Assembly: GCA_028279875.1 (NCBI GenBank)
Contig: JANQMU010000146.1
Span: 1-64,000, forward strand
DNA length: 64,000 bases
Origin: Rhizobiaceae bacterium
GTDB taxonomy: Bacteria; Pseudomonadota; Alphaproteobacteria; Rhizobiales; Rhizobiaceae
Direction: 5' to 3'
Notes under the pieces: generated by a model
Told to the model about the DNA's origin: nothing
Databases searched by the model: none
The model's input: the letters and a program-made list of their open reading frames with translations, nothing else
Made by a program: the position numbers and the translations under genes
Part shown: positions 45,526 to 54,559 of the stretch, in pieces
Position numbering within the stretch: position 1 is the stretch's first letter
Layout of the letters: each line of letters begins with the position of its first letter

Positions 45526-45885
45526 ATGGATCTGACGGGAAGCATTGCTGCGGTGCTTGGCCCCACGCTTATTGCTGTGACTGTTTCGGAGATCTTCAAC
45601 CTGAAAATCTGGGACGACGTTCATCCCGCAGTTGTCTATCTCAACGGATTGGTCCTTCTGATTGGCGGCCTCCTCATCGTGACAACCCACAATGTCTGGC
45701 GGCCGGACTTGAGCCTGTTGGTGACTGTTTCGGGATGGATTTTGGTGGTTGCCGGCGGATTTCGAATGTTTTTTCCGAATGCACGACAACTGGCTCCGGG
45801 CTTGGGCACATATCTTGTGATCGCATTGTTGTTTGCCCTCGGCGTGGCGTTGACGGCCTTTGCGTTCCTGAAGTCTACGCACTAG
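45526..45885 (+). CDS. Four-helix membrane protein, copy 1
   Basis: This 119-residue protein has four hydrophobic helices and little soluble sequence. It is colinear without gaps with the protein at 52486-52848: both share GPT near residue 13, IW and HP near 30, NG, GG, HNVW near 56, GW, FRM-FP near 80 and LVI-LLF near 100. Family unknown to me; the size and pattern suit a small integral membrane subunit. It is divergent from the small secreted-protein operon. Confidence 0.72.
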   Translation: MDLTGSIAAVLGPTLIAVTVSEIFNLKIWDDVHPAVVYLNGLVLLIGGLLIVTTHNVWRPDLSLLVTVSGWILVVAGGFRMFFPNARQLAPGLGTYLVIALLFALGVALTAFAFLKSTH

Positions 45886-46210
45886 TGGGCATGACCCTAG
45901 TCGACTCAATGACGGCGTCGTCCGAAGTGTGCGAGTTTATGCGTCGCACCGCGAATGCCAGAAACGAGCACACAGCGGACGCGTGGCGTCGCACGCAAAA
46001 GGCAATCAACGACCAAAAAACGGACATCGTGTCGCAAACACTGCCGTACCAACTGGGTCAACGCATGGCCCGGTGAAACCACCAATTTCGATCATCCAAT
46101 TCACTGGCACACCGATCACTTGAGCAGTAAGCTGCCGGGCGGTGACGTACCGTCATACTGGGGTCTCGTTGCGGTTGGTGAACCGGTGTCTGTTGATAGG
46201 ACCAGGGAAA
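45886..46210. other. Intergenic stretch without a supported gene
   Basis: I see no credible gene in this 325-base gap. Short frames exist but lack ribosome sites and recognisable sequence. At 45952-45969 lies CGAATGCCAGAAACGAGC, one of three similar 18-mers found only in gaps of this island (others at 48811 and 52349). Confidence 0.55.
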
Positions 46211-47365
46211 TTGAGGTCTGTTCTTCTCTCAAGTTGGGCGCTTTTTTTTGCGCTCGTTACCATCGCAATGAGCGCCGGACTTCAGGCGCCGCTTCTGGCC
46301 CTGCGGGCCTTCGATGAGGGTTTCGACACCTCAAACACAGGCCTCATCATGGCCGGCTACTACGCCGGAGCCCTGCTGGGCTCACTGCTTGCACCAAATC
46401 TGATCCGCCAAGTCGGGCACGCCAAGGTGTTTGCGGCCGTTGCCTCAATCGCCTCGGGCACGGCTCTGCTGTTCGCCATCTTCCCGGATGCAGTCTTCTG
46501 GTTCGTGCTTCGGGCCGCGACGGGGCTCTGCTTTGCCGTAATCTACATCGTTGCCGAGACATGGCTCAACCAAAGCTCCACAAACGAGATTCGTGGCAAG
46601 GTCATGAACCTCTACGTTGTTCTCCACTATGCAGGGCTCGGCGCGGGTGCGCTGATGCTGAACATCGGCGATCCGCAAGGCTATGACCTGTTTATCCTGA
46701 CCTCCGTGCTGATCTCCTTCGGGATCGTGCCGATCCTGCTCAGTGCCAAGTCAGCACCGGCTTTTAAGGCCCCCAAGAGGCTCAGCGTTCCCGCGCTCTT
46801 CCGCAAGGCCCCACTGGGCGTGGGTGCCGCGGTCTTGTGCGGTTTGGCCATGGGAGCCCTGGCGGGGGCGGGCGCGATCTTTGCCGACAAGGCTGGCTTC
46901 AGCACGGCCGAAGTGTCGATCTTCATGGCCTTCATGTCTCTTGGCAGTCTGGTCTTCATGTGGCCGGTCGGCATTTTCGCCGATCGTTACGATCGGTCCA
47001 AGGTCATTGTCGCGGTCGCCCTGTTGGCCGCACTAGCCGCATTTCAACTGGCGGTAACGTCCGTTGACCACATCATTCCCATCTACCTTCTGATCGGCCT
47101 CTATTCCGGTCTTGCTCTGTCGATGTACGGTCTGTGCCTGGCCGCCGTGAACGACAAGCTGAAGCCGGACGAGATGGTGGGGAGCGGTGCGACCCTTGCC
47201 ATCATCTTCAACCTCGGCATGATGCTCGGGCCGCTTATCTCCTCCGAGATCATCGAGGCCTGGCGGCCATCCGGTTATTTTTTCTACCATGCAGCCGTCC
47301 AGGTCCTGATAGTCCTCTATGTGGTCGCGCTCATGACGCGCCGCCGCATTACCGCCGCACCATAG
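46211..47365 (+). CDS. MFS transporter (YcaD/UMF-like)
   Basis: This roughly 384-residue carrier has twelve membrane helices. Seen: SSWALFFALVTIAMSAGLQAPLLALRAFDEGF, GYYAGALLGSLLAPNLIRQVGHAKVFA with the loop 2-3 signature, LCFAVIYIVAETWLNQSSTNEIRGKVMNLYVVLHYAGLGAG, and a second-half GIFADRYDRSKVI. The pattern fits the YcaD group, often associated with quinolone-type or unknown substrates. The start is uncertain: TTG 46211 with AGGA upstream removes an unlikely polar N-terminus; a GTG at 46142 is the longest option. Confidence 0.83.
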   Translation: MRSVLLSSWALFFALVTIAMSAGLQAPLLALRAFDEGFDTSNTGLIMAGYYAGALLGSLLAPNLIRQVGHAKVFAAVASIASGTALLFAIFPDAVFWFVLRAATGLCFAVIYIVAETWLNQSSTNEIRGKVMNLYVVLHYAGLGAGALMLNIGDPQGYDLFILTSVLISFGIVPILLSAKSAPAFKAPKRLSVPALFRKAPLGVGAAVLCGLAMGALAGAGAIFADKAGFSTAEVSIFMAFMSLGSLVFMWPVGIFADRYDRSKVIVAVALLAALAAFQLAVTSVDHIIPIYLLIGLYSGLALSMYGLCLAAVNDKLKPDEMVGSGATLAIIFNLGMMLGPLISSEIIEAWRPSGYFFYHAAVQVLIVLYVVALMTRRRITAAP

Positions 47366-47475
47366 CCGCGGCCGTGGCAAGCATGACGGCTCGCCTGCGT
47401 CAAATGGTGACGTCAAATCCCCTGAAATGATCTTCAAGGTACATGGCCTGCTGTACACGACCAGATTTCCGTTTT

Positions 47476-47555
47476 GGTGAAGGTTTTCCAACGCGGGCCG
47501 TCACACGTCCCATCGGCAACCGCACAGCCACGGTCCGCATCGAAAAACCTTCACC
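47476..47555. repeat. 80-nt imperfect inverted repeat
   Basis: GGTGAAGGTTTT (47476-47487) and AAAACCTTCACC (47544-47555) are perfect 12-base inverted copies. Inside them GCGGGCCGT and ACGGTCCGC pair with one mismatch, leaving a loop of about 30 bases. It lies between the MFS gene and the convergent GFA gene. It may be a small mobile repeat or a processed RNA hairpin. Confidence 0.55.
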
Positions 47556-47619
47556 TTGGTGGCCGATGCGGCTTGGTTCACGGACGGCCGCCATTGAGAT
47601 TTCCCCGCATCGGTGACGA

Positions 47620-48000
47620 CTATCGCTGGTTTTGCGGCAGACCGTCGGCGATTTCGTAGTAGTCGCCTTTTTCCGAAACAAAGATGTGCATCGAAAGAGA
47701 TGTTCCTGTTGGACCATCGAACATGCCCATTGCGACCGCGGTCCAATCGTGATGGATCGGGTCCCAAAACAGCGTCGAGCCGCATGTTCCGCAGAAGCCT
47801 CGGCGCACCTTCTTCGACGAATGATACCACCGAACGTGTTCCTCTCCCGAGACGCTGAGTGCGGTGCGGGGTATGTCGATGGACGCTTCAAAGTGGCCGG
47901 TATGCTTTCGGCACGCCGTACAGTGGCAGGCCGACGGCTGAGGCAGATCGCCGGTAACGGATATCCGGACTGCGCCACACAGGCATGAACCCCTATGCAT
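47620..48000 (-). CDS. GFA-family zinc protein
   Basis: This 126-residue protein is a full-length member of the glutathione-dependent formaldehyde-activating-like (GFA/CENP-V) family. Seen: the metal-binding GSCLCGAVRI, CHCTACRKHTG and RRGFCGTCGSTLFW blocks, giving the usual two zinc sites. Most relatives have no proven formaldehyde role. Its start overlaps the DUF2087 gene by eight bases. Confidence 0.88.
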   Translation of the reverse strand: MHRGSCLCGAVRISVTGDLPQPSACHCTACRKHTGHFEASIDIPRTALSVSGEEHVRWYHSSKKVRRGFCGTCGSTLFWDPIHHDWTAVAMGMFDGPTGTSLSMHIFVSEKGDYYEIADGLPQNQR

Positions 48001-48565
48001 TTTCCTGCTCCACCGTGGTGTGGAGACGTGTGCGGCGGCGGGCGGTCAATGCCTGAATCACGGCTCTTGCTTCAATGGGTGGTTTCTGCTCGATCCTTCG
48101 ATAGTCGGTTCCGTCATTTCGCCTCGTCAGCAATCCGCAGGAAATCATTGTTCTGCGCAGTGTCGCCGGGTCTTGAAAGTGATGCTCGCGGTCAAGGATC
48201 TCATTTATGGCTCGTTCACTGAGCGATCTGTCGGAAGGCAGTGCCGCCCACAATGCCCAAAGAGCCAGGGTCTGTACTGAGCGTTTGGATGGCCAACGCA
48301 ACAGTTTTCCCTGCGGGTCGAATTGATGCAGAGCGCGCTCCACGGCGCGCGCATCAGCGATGCTGTCATCTGACGGATTGCGCAAGCGCTGCGCCGCGGC
48401 AGAAGCGGAACGCATGTGTTGCACGTTTTGAAATCCGGCCGCACGTGCGACCATGTTCATCAATGTCAGGTGGGAGGGACTCGTCTCACCAAGCTGCTGA
48501 GACAATGCACGCGTGAAACGTGTCATGTCGTCCACGCGCAAAGGCAAAGGTATTTTGCTCATCAT
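47993..48565 (-). CDS. DUF2087-domain protein
   Basis: This 190-residue protein has an N-terminal helical part (FTRALSQQLGETSPSHLTLMNMVARAAGFQNVQHMRSA) and a DUF2087 domain: RALHQFDPQGKLLRWPSKRSVQTLALWALWAALPSDRSLSERAINEILDREHHFQDPATLRRTMISCGLLTRRNDGTDYRRIE. The latter has winged-helix character and such proteins are annotated as possible transcriptional regulators. Two adjacent ATGs at 48565 and 48562. Confidence 0.85.
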   Translation of the reverse strand: MMSKIPLPLRVDDMTRFTRALSQQLGETSPSHLTLMNMVARAAGFQNVQHMRSASAAAQRLRNPSDDSIADARAVERALHQFDPQGKLLRWPSKRSVQTLALWALWAALPSDRSLSERAINEILDREHHFQDPATLRRTMISCGLLTRRNDGTDYRRIEQKPPIEARAVIQALTARRRTRLHTTVEQENA

Positions 48566-49000
48566 ACATCCAAGTCGGGCGATGTGCTGGTTCGTCGGTC
48601 GCTGGCTTAACGAAACGACGCCCTACTCAGTGCGATGTCGTTTTCGGAGCTTTGGCAGGTTTAGCACTCCAAAAGGAGCAGCGACGCCTCGGTGTCTGCC
48701 GACCGTATGACCAAACTACCAATGATGCGCTGCTTTCGCAACACTCTGCGCAGCGGATATTCGTCACTTTAATGCGATCGGTAGAAAAGTCCGCTGTGTG
48801 CGTTACGCGGCGAATGCCCGGGTCGAGCCCATAATGACCGATGCTGCGCGATGCATCAATGTCGGCTTCCCAAGTATCGGCGAATAATGTGCCACTATCG
48901 TCAAAAGACTTCATGAACAAGCTGATGAATGTGATGCAACCGCTGCCTCAGCCCGCGCGGCGGTTAATCCGGCATTGAACTCCAGGGGTAACAAGCGCCG
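48566..49000. other. Intergenic stretch without a supported gene
   Basis: The 435 bases contain open frames of up to about 100 codons on both strands, but none has a ribosome site, a recognisable domain or consistent codon use. The second of the 18-mers (CGAATGCCCGGGTCGAGC) lies at 48811-48828. It looks like decayed or spacer DNA. Confidence 0.5.
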
Positions 49001-51847
49001 TCATTTCCGCGCCGCCACATCAAACTCAAGCGCTTCCAACTCTCGGAGCTTGCCGAAATCAAGGCCGGTCAGCGCCTCTAAATTACTGATCGATGCTCGG
49101 CTGTTAACCACATCGAAGTTTTCCGCCCGGCCGCGCAGTTCCCCGTCGTCAATGTCGATCTCCTGATTGAGCAGGAAGCCGGCGGCGCGGAGCTCCCCGT
49201 CGATGTCGGTCACTACGATCTTCCAGAAACTGCGCGGCACCTGAACATCGCGGTAGATCGGGTCATCGTCCCGCAACACCGGTCCGGTGAACACCGTCGC
49301 GCGCTGACCGGTTGCTTCCAGATAGGACAGTACCCCCTGTTCCAACTGGGCCCAACCACGCCGGTTTAGATCCTGATGCTGCGGCGAGGCATTGGTGAAA
49401 TGCTGCACATCCAGCGTTGCGGTCTGCGCCGCCGCGTCGCTGCCCCACTGAACACCCCGCAGATGCACCACATGGCCGATATCCAGTTCGTTCCGGCGAA
49501 ACAGATCGGAATCGACCTGCCAGTTTGGCGGAACACGCGCGTCAAGCACCCAGGCACTCACCCGGTCCTGGCGATTGAGCTGGGCGCCATCGATATTTGC
49601 CGCTGCGAACGCCGCAACCCTTCGCTGGGAATCGAGTCGAATGGAGAAGTGCTGATAAGGCAGAAGCTTTCCTGCGCTACCCAGCACCGCGGGACCCGTG
49701 GGAAGCGGCACAGGCTCCGACAGGAAGTCCGCCGCATAACCGCTTCGCGACGCATAGTCGTCGGCATCCGGAATCGGCTCGGCGGCCGCGCGCACGATTG
49801 CCTCCAGCGAGTCCACTTCAGTTGCCACACCCACCGCAGGTGCGGCGATTTCCTCCACGCTGCGCCGATCGACCTCGGTGAGTGCGCTCAGCAGACCATC
49901 GAACGCCAGCGACCCGAAATTTGCTTTCATATAGGTTTCCACACGTTCTCCGGGAAAGAGCCGTTCCATGGGTCGGACATACGCAAACTTGCCGTCGGCA
50001 AGGCTCTTCCACGATCCGGCCATATTCAGCCCGACCAGTGTGCCGGACCTGAGATCCATCAAGGGCGCGCCCCCTGTGCCGCCGGATGTGCTGGCATCGA
50101 CGACAATCGAATCACCCGACAAAATCGATCCAGTCTGTTTGTTTCCCGGCAAAGGAAGACCAACCACCCGACCAGGCATAATGCGCTTGACGCCGCCACC
50201 CCGCTCACCAAGCAGCAATTTCGTGAATTCTGACGGCAACCTGGCGTCAAATTCGGGGTATCCTACCAGAAACACAAAATCATCTTGCGCCAGCCGCGCG
50301 GTGTCGTGCGTGTTCACCGCCAACGGTGGATGCGTCTCGGTGTTGTGCCCTTCGAGTTCCAGGAGCGCAAGCTCCGGGCGATCTCCCGGCCCTTCAACAT
50401 ATAGAATTCGGCGTATTGGTAGCCCGACATCTTCGTCTGCCGCGACATCCGGCCAGATATCGACAAACGCGAACCTGCCCTTGTAGCTGTCGGGCACCTC
50501 GATCAGCTCAGATGTATCGCCCTTGGGCCGAAGCGCGCCAGGAATGATGTTGTAGGCCGTGGTCACGACAAGGTTTTCGCCAATCGCAAGGCCCTGAACC
50601 GGGCTTGCTTCAAACTCCGGCAATCCTTCCGCCTGAAACCGGAACAGACCCGTCGCTGTCCCCGCCTTCCTCACCGCCTCGCGGGACCCGTCGAGATCCT
50701 CAAGAATGCGTTGCCAAAGCCCCTCGCCGTCAAGCTCCAACGCGCCGTCAAAGAACGGAATGGCAGGTCGGGCCTCGGCCAGTATCCGAAAAGCTTCTGC
50801 ATCACTTCCGGCCAGCCCAACGTCCCGCTTGGGATCGAGCCGGAGTTTGGTGAGGTAGGTCAGATAGTCATTTTGAATTCGCCGACGCGTTTCGTCTTTT
50901 CGCAACTCCTCGTCCGGAAGCAGCCGCGAAAGATCAGCCCTGAGCAACCAGTATTTTGCGTAAGTGACCTTGTTAACGTCAATGGCGTGCATGACCGCTT
51001 TGATCGCAACACCAACGCGGGTCTGATCGTTATCGTTGAGCGTTCCGGTCTGCCGTAACTTCCGTTCCAGCCGCTGTTGTTCCACCCAGTATTTCGTCCA
51101 GTGGCAGAATTCCTCGCGCCCGATCCGAGCAATATCCGCCCCCGACGTGGCCCGCGCGCCATCGACCCAGATCAAGCCGCAAGCCAGCTCAAAGACAACA
51201 TCCCGAAGCTCCCCGTCGCCCTCGACCCGGATGACACCCGGCACCGTCTGACCGTCGGCTAGCTCGATCTCCGTCTCGACAAGGTCCAGATGCCCGCGGA
51301 ACTCGTTCCCCGTCAATGAGACGCGCCCGTGAATGGCCTGCGGCGGGCTGATCCAGGTTCTGAGACGAGCGAGAATGTCGGTCACGGGAATTTCCTGAAC
51401 GACGATGTTGAGATCGCTCAAGACCGTCTCGGCCCGACTGATCGGCTCCCCGGTTTCCGGCGTCAGGCTTTGTTCCGATGCGTAGTTCGACCGTTCGACA
51501 TTGGCGAAACGCCATCGCAAATCGGAATGCCGCTCGACCAGTTGCAGCGCCAGCGACTCCGTCAGGGTATCGTCCTTCGCCCCGTCCTTGATGACTGTAA
51601 CGGTGCCCATCGTGCTTTTAGGGTCGAGCCAGATGCGGTACACCTCCGCCGCAAGCATCCCGATCAGCGCCACCAGAATGGCGGTGTAGAAAAGCTTCAG
51701 CCAACTGAAGGACCTCGCCACGAGCGACCAGGCGTCTGCGGCAAAGGGGCGGTCGGCGGGCCTGAACACCAAAACAACCAGCACCGTCGCAATTGCCAGC
51801 AAAAGGACGAGAACTGCAGTTTCCCGATCGGTCTGAATTTGCATCAT
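49001..51847 (-). CDS. Membrane protein: degenerate trypsin-like domain fused to NUC1 nuclease
   Basis: This 948-residue protein has two N-terminal membrane helices (about 10-28 and 50-70), a large unknown region (80-410), a trypsin-like domain (about 415-640) and a DNA/RNA non-specific endonuclease domain (about 725-900). The protease triad is lost: VVTTAYNII has Tyr432 where TAAHC has His, PELALLEL has Glu492 for Asp, and GTGGAP (590-595) has Gly or Thr for the Ser. The nuclease keeps ELDIGH with Asp789, Gly791 and catalytic His792 (Ile790 for the usual Arg), and TNASPQHQDLNRRGWAQLE with Asn828 and Glu836 as metal-site residues. An acting nuclease with a protease-like sensor is plausible, but its side of the membrane is uncertain. 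Confidence 0.75.
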   Translation of the reverse strand: MMQIQTDRETAVLVLLLAIATVLVVLVFRPADRPFAADAWSLVARSFSWLKLFYTAILVALIGMLAAEVYRIWLDPKSTMGTVTVIKDGAKDDTLTESLALQLVERHSDLRWRFANVERSNYASEQSLTPETGEPISRAETVLSDLNIVVQEIPVTDILARLRTWISPPQAIHGRVSLTGNEFRGHLDLVETEIELADGQTVPGVIRVEGDGELRDVVFELACGLIWVDGARATSGADIARIGREEFCHWTKYWVEQQRLERKLRQTGTLNDNDQTRVGVAIKAVMHAIDVNKVTYAKYWLLRADLSRLLPDEELRKDETRRRIQNDYLTYLTKLRLDPKRDVGLAGSDAEAFRILAEARPAIPFFDGALELDGEGLWQRILEDLDGSREAVRKAGTATGLFRFQAEGLPEFEASPVQGLAIGENLVVTTAYNIIPGALRPKGDTSELIEVPDSYKGRFAFVDIWPDVAADEDVGLPIRRILYVEGPGDRPELALLELEGHNTETHPPLAVNTHDTARLAQDDFVFLVGYPEFDARLPSEFTKLLLGERGGGVKRIMPGRVVGLPLPGNKQTGSILSGDSIVVDASTSGGTGGAPLMDLRSGTLVGLNMAGSWKSLADGKFAYVRPMERLFPGERVETYMKANFGSLAFDGLLSALTEVDRRSVEEIAAPAVGVATEVDSLEAIVRAAAEPIPDADDYASRSGYAADFLSEPVPLPTGPAVLGSAGKLLPYQHFSIRLDSQRRVAAFAAANIDGAQLNRQDRVSAWVLDARVPPNWQVDSDLFRRNELDIGHVVHLRGVQWGSDAAAQTATLDVQHFTNASPQHQDLNRRGWAQLEQGVLSYLEATGQRATVFTGPVLRDDDPIYRDVQVPRSFWKIVVTDIDGELRAAGFLLNQEIDIDDGELRGRAENFDVVNSRASISNLEALTGLDFGKLRELEALEFDVAARK

Positions 51848-52485
51848 TCCGCCCTTCCTGATGGTGTGCCGGGCCCTGTCAGTTCACACCTGATCCGCCG
51901 CGATGATCGATGGGTCGAAAGCGACGTTCCCGAAATACGCTTCAATCAAAGTAAATCTTAGGTCTGGCTTAAGTTTAAGGCAACGCCGTAATTGATAGCG
52001 TCAGCGACCAACTTAGCCGACGCTTGGTCAGCATCGTCTAGCTAGCTCAGCGAATAGGTCTTTGAGATCGTTGATCTTCTGGCGTTTGTCGGCGTCTCTC
52101 AAGACCTAATCCTATGCACCTGCAACTATTGAATTGGGAATAATGTGGTCCGATCAAAGGTTGTGATGGCCAGCCCTCGGTATCGCCCGGTGGGTTTGCG
52201 GGAGTGCGCTCGTGCAAAAACTCATGCGTTTCTGTCGCGGACAAAAAGGACCGTTTTTGACATGGGCACAGCGCCACAAAGCAGACGTTGTGGCGGCCGC
52301 AGCGAATGCTCACTTTGTCTGCAGGGTGTGTGTTCGCGCGTTGCACAACGAATGCCCGGAACGAGCCGTTCGTGACAGTATCTTGCGCCGCGGCTAAAGT
52401 CTGTTTGTCGAGTCTTCTCCCGGTCATGGGAGGCCGTTCGCCGCAGTGCGGATAATGGGGGCAAAGCGGGCTTATTGCCGCTTTC
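51848..52485. other. Intergenic stretch with possible gene remnants
   Basis: The 638 bases show no intact gene. On the minus strand near 52100-52035 a short frame reads LRDADKRQKINDLKDLFAELARRC and stops, which looks like the tail of a lost gene. The third 18-mer (CGAATGCCCGGAACGAGC) lies at 52349-52366. The stretch marks the right side of the accessory island. Confidence 0.45.
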
Positions 52486-52848
52486 CTAGCGCGCACGTCG
52501 TGTCAGATATGCCTTCCAGGAGATGATTGCTCCGGCCAGAAAGAGCAGCCCGATGACCAGAAACGTTGCCAAGCCGCGCTCGGCTTGAGGGCTGTCCGGG
52601 AAAGCCATCCGGAAGAGCCCTGCAAATAGGGACATCCAGCCCAGTAAAGTGACGATGACACGCCAGTCTCGCGCCCAGACGTTGTGGAACCAGACGACCG
52701 AAATCCCGCCCATGAACCAGATGATGCCGTTGTTGAAGACCGTTGTCGGGTGGATGTTCTCCCAAATTTGGAAATTCAGGGTTTCCAGTCCCGTTGCCGC
52801 CATGATGGTCGGTCCCATAATCGCGGCAATGTTACGCGACGTTTCCAT
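52486..52848 (-). CDS. Four-helix membrane protein, copy 2
   Basis: This 120-residue protein has four hydrophobic helices and is a gap-free paralogue of the protein at 45526-45885 (shared GPT, IW-HP, NG, GG, HNVW, GW, FRM-FP, LVI-LLF). The ATG at 52848 follows GGAAAG seven bases away; a GTG at 52881 would add 11 residues. Its function is unknown. Confidence 0.75.
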   Translation of the reverse strand: METSRNIAAIMGPTIMAATGLETLNFQIWENIHPTTVFNNGIIWFMGGISVVWFHNVWARDWRVIVTLLGWMSLFAGLFRMAFPDSPQAERGLATFLVIGLLFLAGAIISWKAYLTRRAR

Positions 52849-52952
52849 CGACGTTCTTTCCTGCCTTGTATTGTCTGTCACCGTTGCCGGCTCCCTTTCC
52901 TGACGTCTTGATCTGGTTCAAGCGACACTCTTTTCGGCTTCATGATCGCGTT

Positions 52953-54557
52953 TCAGTTTATCGGCTGGTTTGCCAATTCAGCCCAGCGCAATTCAAATCT
53001 ATCGAGATATTTCCGCAGTCGATCGGCGTCGTTGCGGCTGGTCTTTGCGGCGCGGGAGGCGGAAAACAGTGTCCGGCCGGCGGCGCTCAGCGACCTGCTG
53101 GTTCGGCAGGTGCGGATCACCATGGCCAGTTGCACCTTGTCAAACGGATCTATCGTGTCGGCTTTCTTGCCCAGAAACTGCCGGACAAGCTGATCGTCTT
53201 CATCGTCCTGCGAACTGGCCCATTGATGTTTGAGAAATTCGATCTCCTGCTCGACCATTTGCAGGGTGATGCGTGCCCGCGGCGCCAGGGTGCAGAGCCT
53301 TTGCAGGGAGGCGCCCAGGTCGCGAAAATTGCCCGGCCAGAGGGTGGCCGGATCGGTGGCGAAGCGAATATAGACCTGTATCGCATCGGCATTGAATCCG
53401 ACCCGGGTGCCAAGCGTCTTTTCCGCTCTCTTCAGTTCGAACTCGATATTGGGTTCGATGTCTTCACGCCGGTCCTTGAGTTCCGGCAGCTCAAAGGTCC
53501 ACAAATTCAGCCGGGCAAACAAATCCGCGCGAAACCGGCCTTTGGCCACCAGTTTGCTCAGGCTTCGATTGGCTCCGGCAATGAGTTGAAACGCGCTGGA
53601 GATCTCGTTGTCGGAACCCAGCGGAAAGAACTTCCCGGTTTCAATGGCGTGCAGGATCATCGCCTGCTCGTCCAGGCCCAGCTCGTCAATCTCATCGAGA
53701 AAAAGAACGCCGCCATCGGCTTCCCTCAGCAGGCCGCGGCGGTCGTTCGGTGTGCCGGCCATTGCCCCGCGCCTGTGCCCGAACAGCGTCGACATGGCCC
53801 GTTCGCCCTTCAGCGTCGAACAATTGACGTGAATGAAACGCCCCTTCACCCTGCGGCGCTGAAGCTTCAACTCGTAGATGCGTTCGGCGAGTTCCGATTT
53901 TCCGGTTCCGGTCGCGCCCAGCAGGAGAAGCGGCGCATCGCTCGTGGTGGAGACCAGCTCGATGCGCTCGATCAGGGCATTGAAGGCCTTGTTTCGGGTG
54001 TCGATGCCGGATTTCAGGAGGGCGTTGTACTCGTCGGCGATCTGGTCGAAGCGCTGCTGCAGCGCGTTGTATCTGGAAAGGTCCAGATCAATGATGTTGA
54101 TGTTGCCGATCAGGTCGCCATCGTCGCTTTCGCCGTCAATCCTGCGCGGCGGTGACGTCTGCAGAAGGCGTGCGGGGATGTGACGGGATTCGGTCAGCAG
54201 GAACCAGCAGATCTGCGCAACATGGGTGCCGGTCGTCAGATGGACATGGTATTCCTCGCGATCCTCGTCAAAGCCGTATTGCCTGGCAAAGTCAAACAGT
54301 GCGCCGTAAACCTCCTGAAAGTCCCAGGGGTCGTGCAGGTCGATCACCTGCAGAAGCACTTCCGTTGCGGCCTGGTCTTCCTCAACCTCCCGCTTGACGG
54401 CGTGTGCCAGCCGGGAAAACCGCTGATCATATATCAGTTCCAGGCGTTCGACCGGGAAGTCCACATGCTGGGTCAGCGCGACGGACGGGCGCCAGCGCCT
54501 TTTCTTGCCGGCGTCCAGTTGCGTCCCGAGAAAGCCGATCACGACATTTTTCTTCAT
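52953..54557 (-). CDS. rtcR: RtcR, sigma-54-dependent activator of RNA repair genes
   Basis: This 534-residue regulator has the RtcR N-terminal CARF-like domain (VVIGFLGTQLDAGKKRRWRPSVALTQHVDFPVERLELIYD, then EEYHVHLTTGTHVAQICWFLLTESRHIPARLLQTSPPR), an AAA+ domain at about residues 190-420 with Walker A GATGTGKS and Walker B GGVLFLDEIDE, and a C-terminal DNA-binding helix set (SLSAAGRTLFSASRAAKTSRNDADRLRKYL). The sigma-54 contact loop, GAFTGA in most relatives, reads GAMAGT here. Family members respond to RNA damage and activate rtcB operons. It is divergent from rsr. Confidence 0.93.
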   Translation of the reverse strand: MKKNVVIGFLGTQLDAGKKRRWRPSVALTQHVDFPVERLELIYDQRFSRLAHAVKREVEEDQAATEVLLQVIDLHDPWDFQEVYGALFDFARQYGFDEDREEYHVHLTTGTHVAQICWFLLTESRHIPARLLQTSPPRRIDGESDDGDLIGNINIIDLDLSRYNALQQRFDQIADEYNALLKSGIDTRNKAFNALIERIELVSTTSDAPLLLLGATGTGKSELAERIYELKLQRRRVKGRFIHVNCSTLKGERAMSTLFGHRRGAMAGTPNDRRGLLREADGGVLFLDEIDELGLDEQAMILHAIETGKFFPLGSDNEISSAFQLIAGANRSLSKLVAKGRFRADLFARLNLWTFELPELKDRREDIEPNIEFELKRAEKTLGTRVGFNADAIQVYIRFATDPATLWPGNFRDLGASLQRLCTLAPRARITLQMVEQEIEFLKHQWASSQDDEDDQLVRQFLGKKADTIDPFDKVQLAMVIRTCRTSRSLSAAGRTLFSASRAAKTSRNDADRLRKYLDRFELRWAELANQPIN

Positions 54558-54559
54558 AT

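Noticed and set aside
44980-45909. 309-codon version of the small secreted protein
   Set aside because: Sequence before the GTG at 45366 is antisense to the four-helix membrane gene, and a signal peptide with ribosome site begins at that GTG.
48627-48920. 97-codon minus-strand frame in the gap before the nuclease fusion gene
   Set aside because: No ribosome site, no domain, and mixed composition on both strands.
52035-52110. Short minus-strand coding remnant LRDADKRQKINDLKDLF
   Set aside because: Too short to assign to a family; could be chance. Mentioned only as a possible relic.
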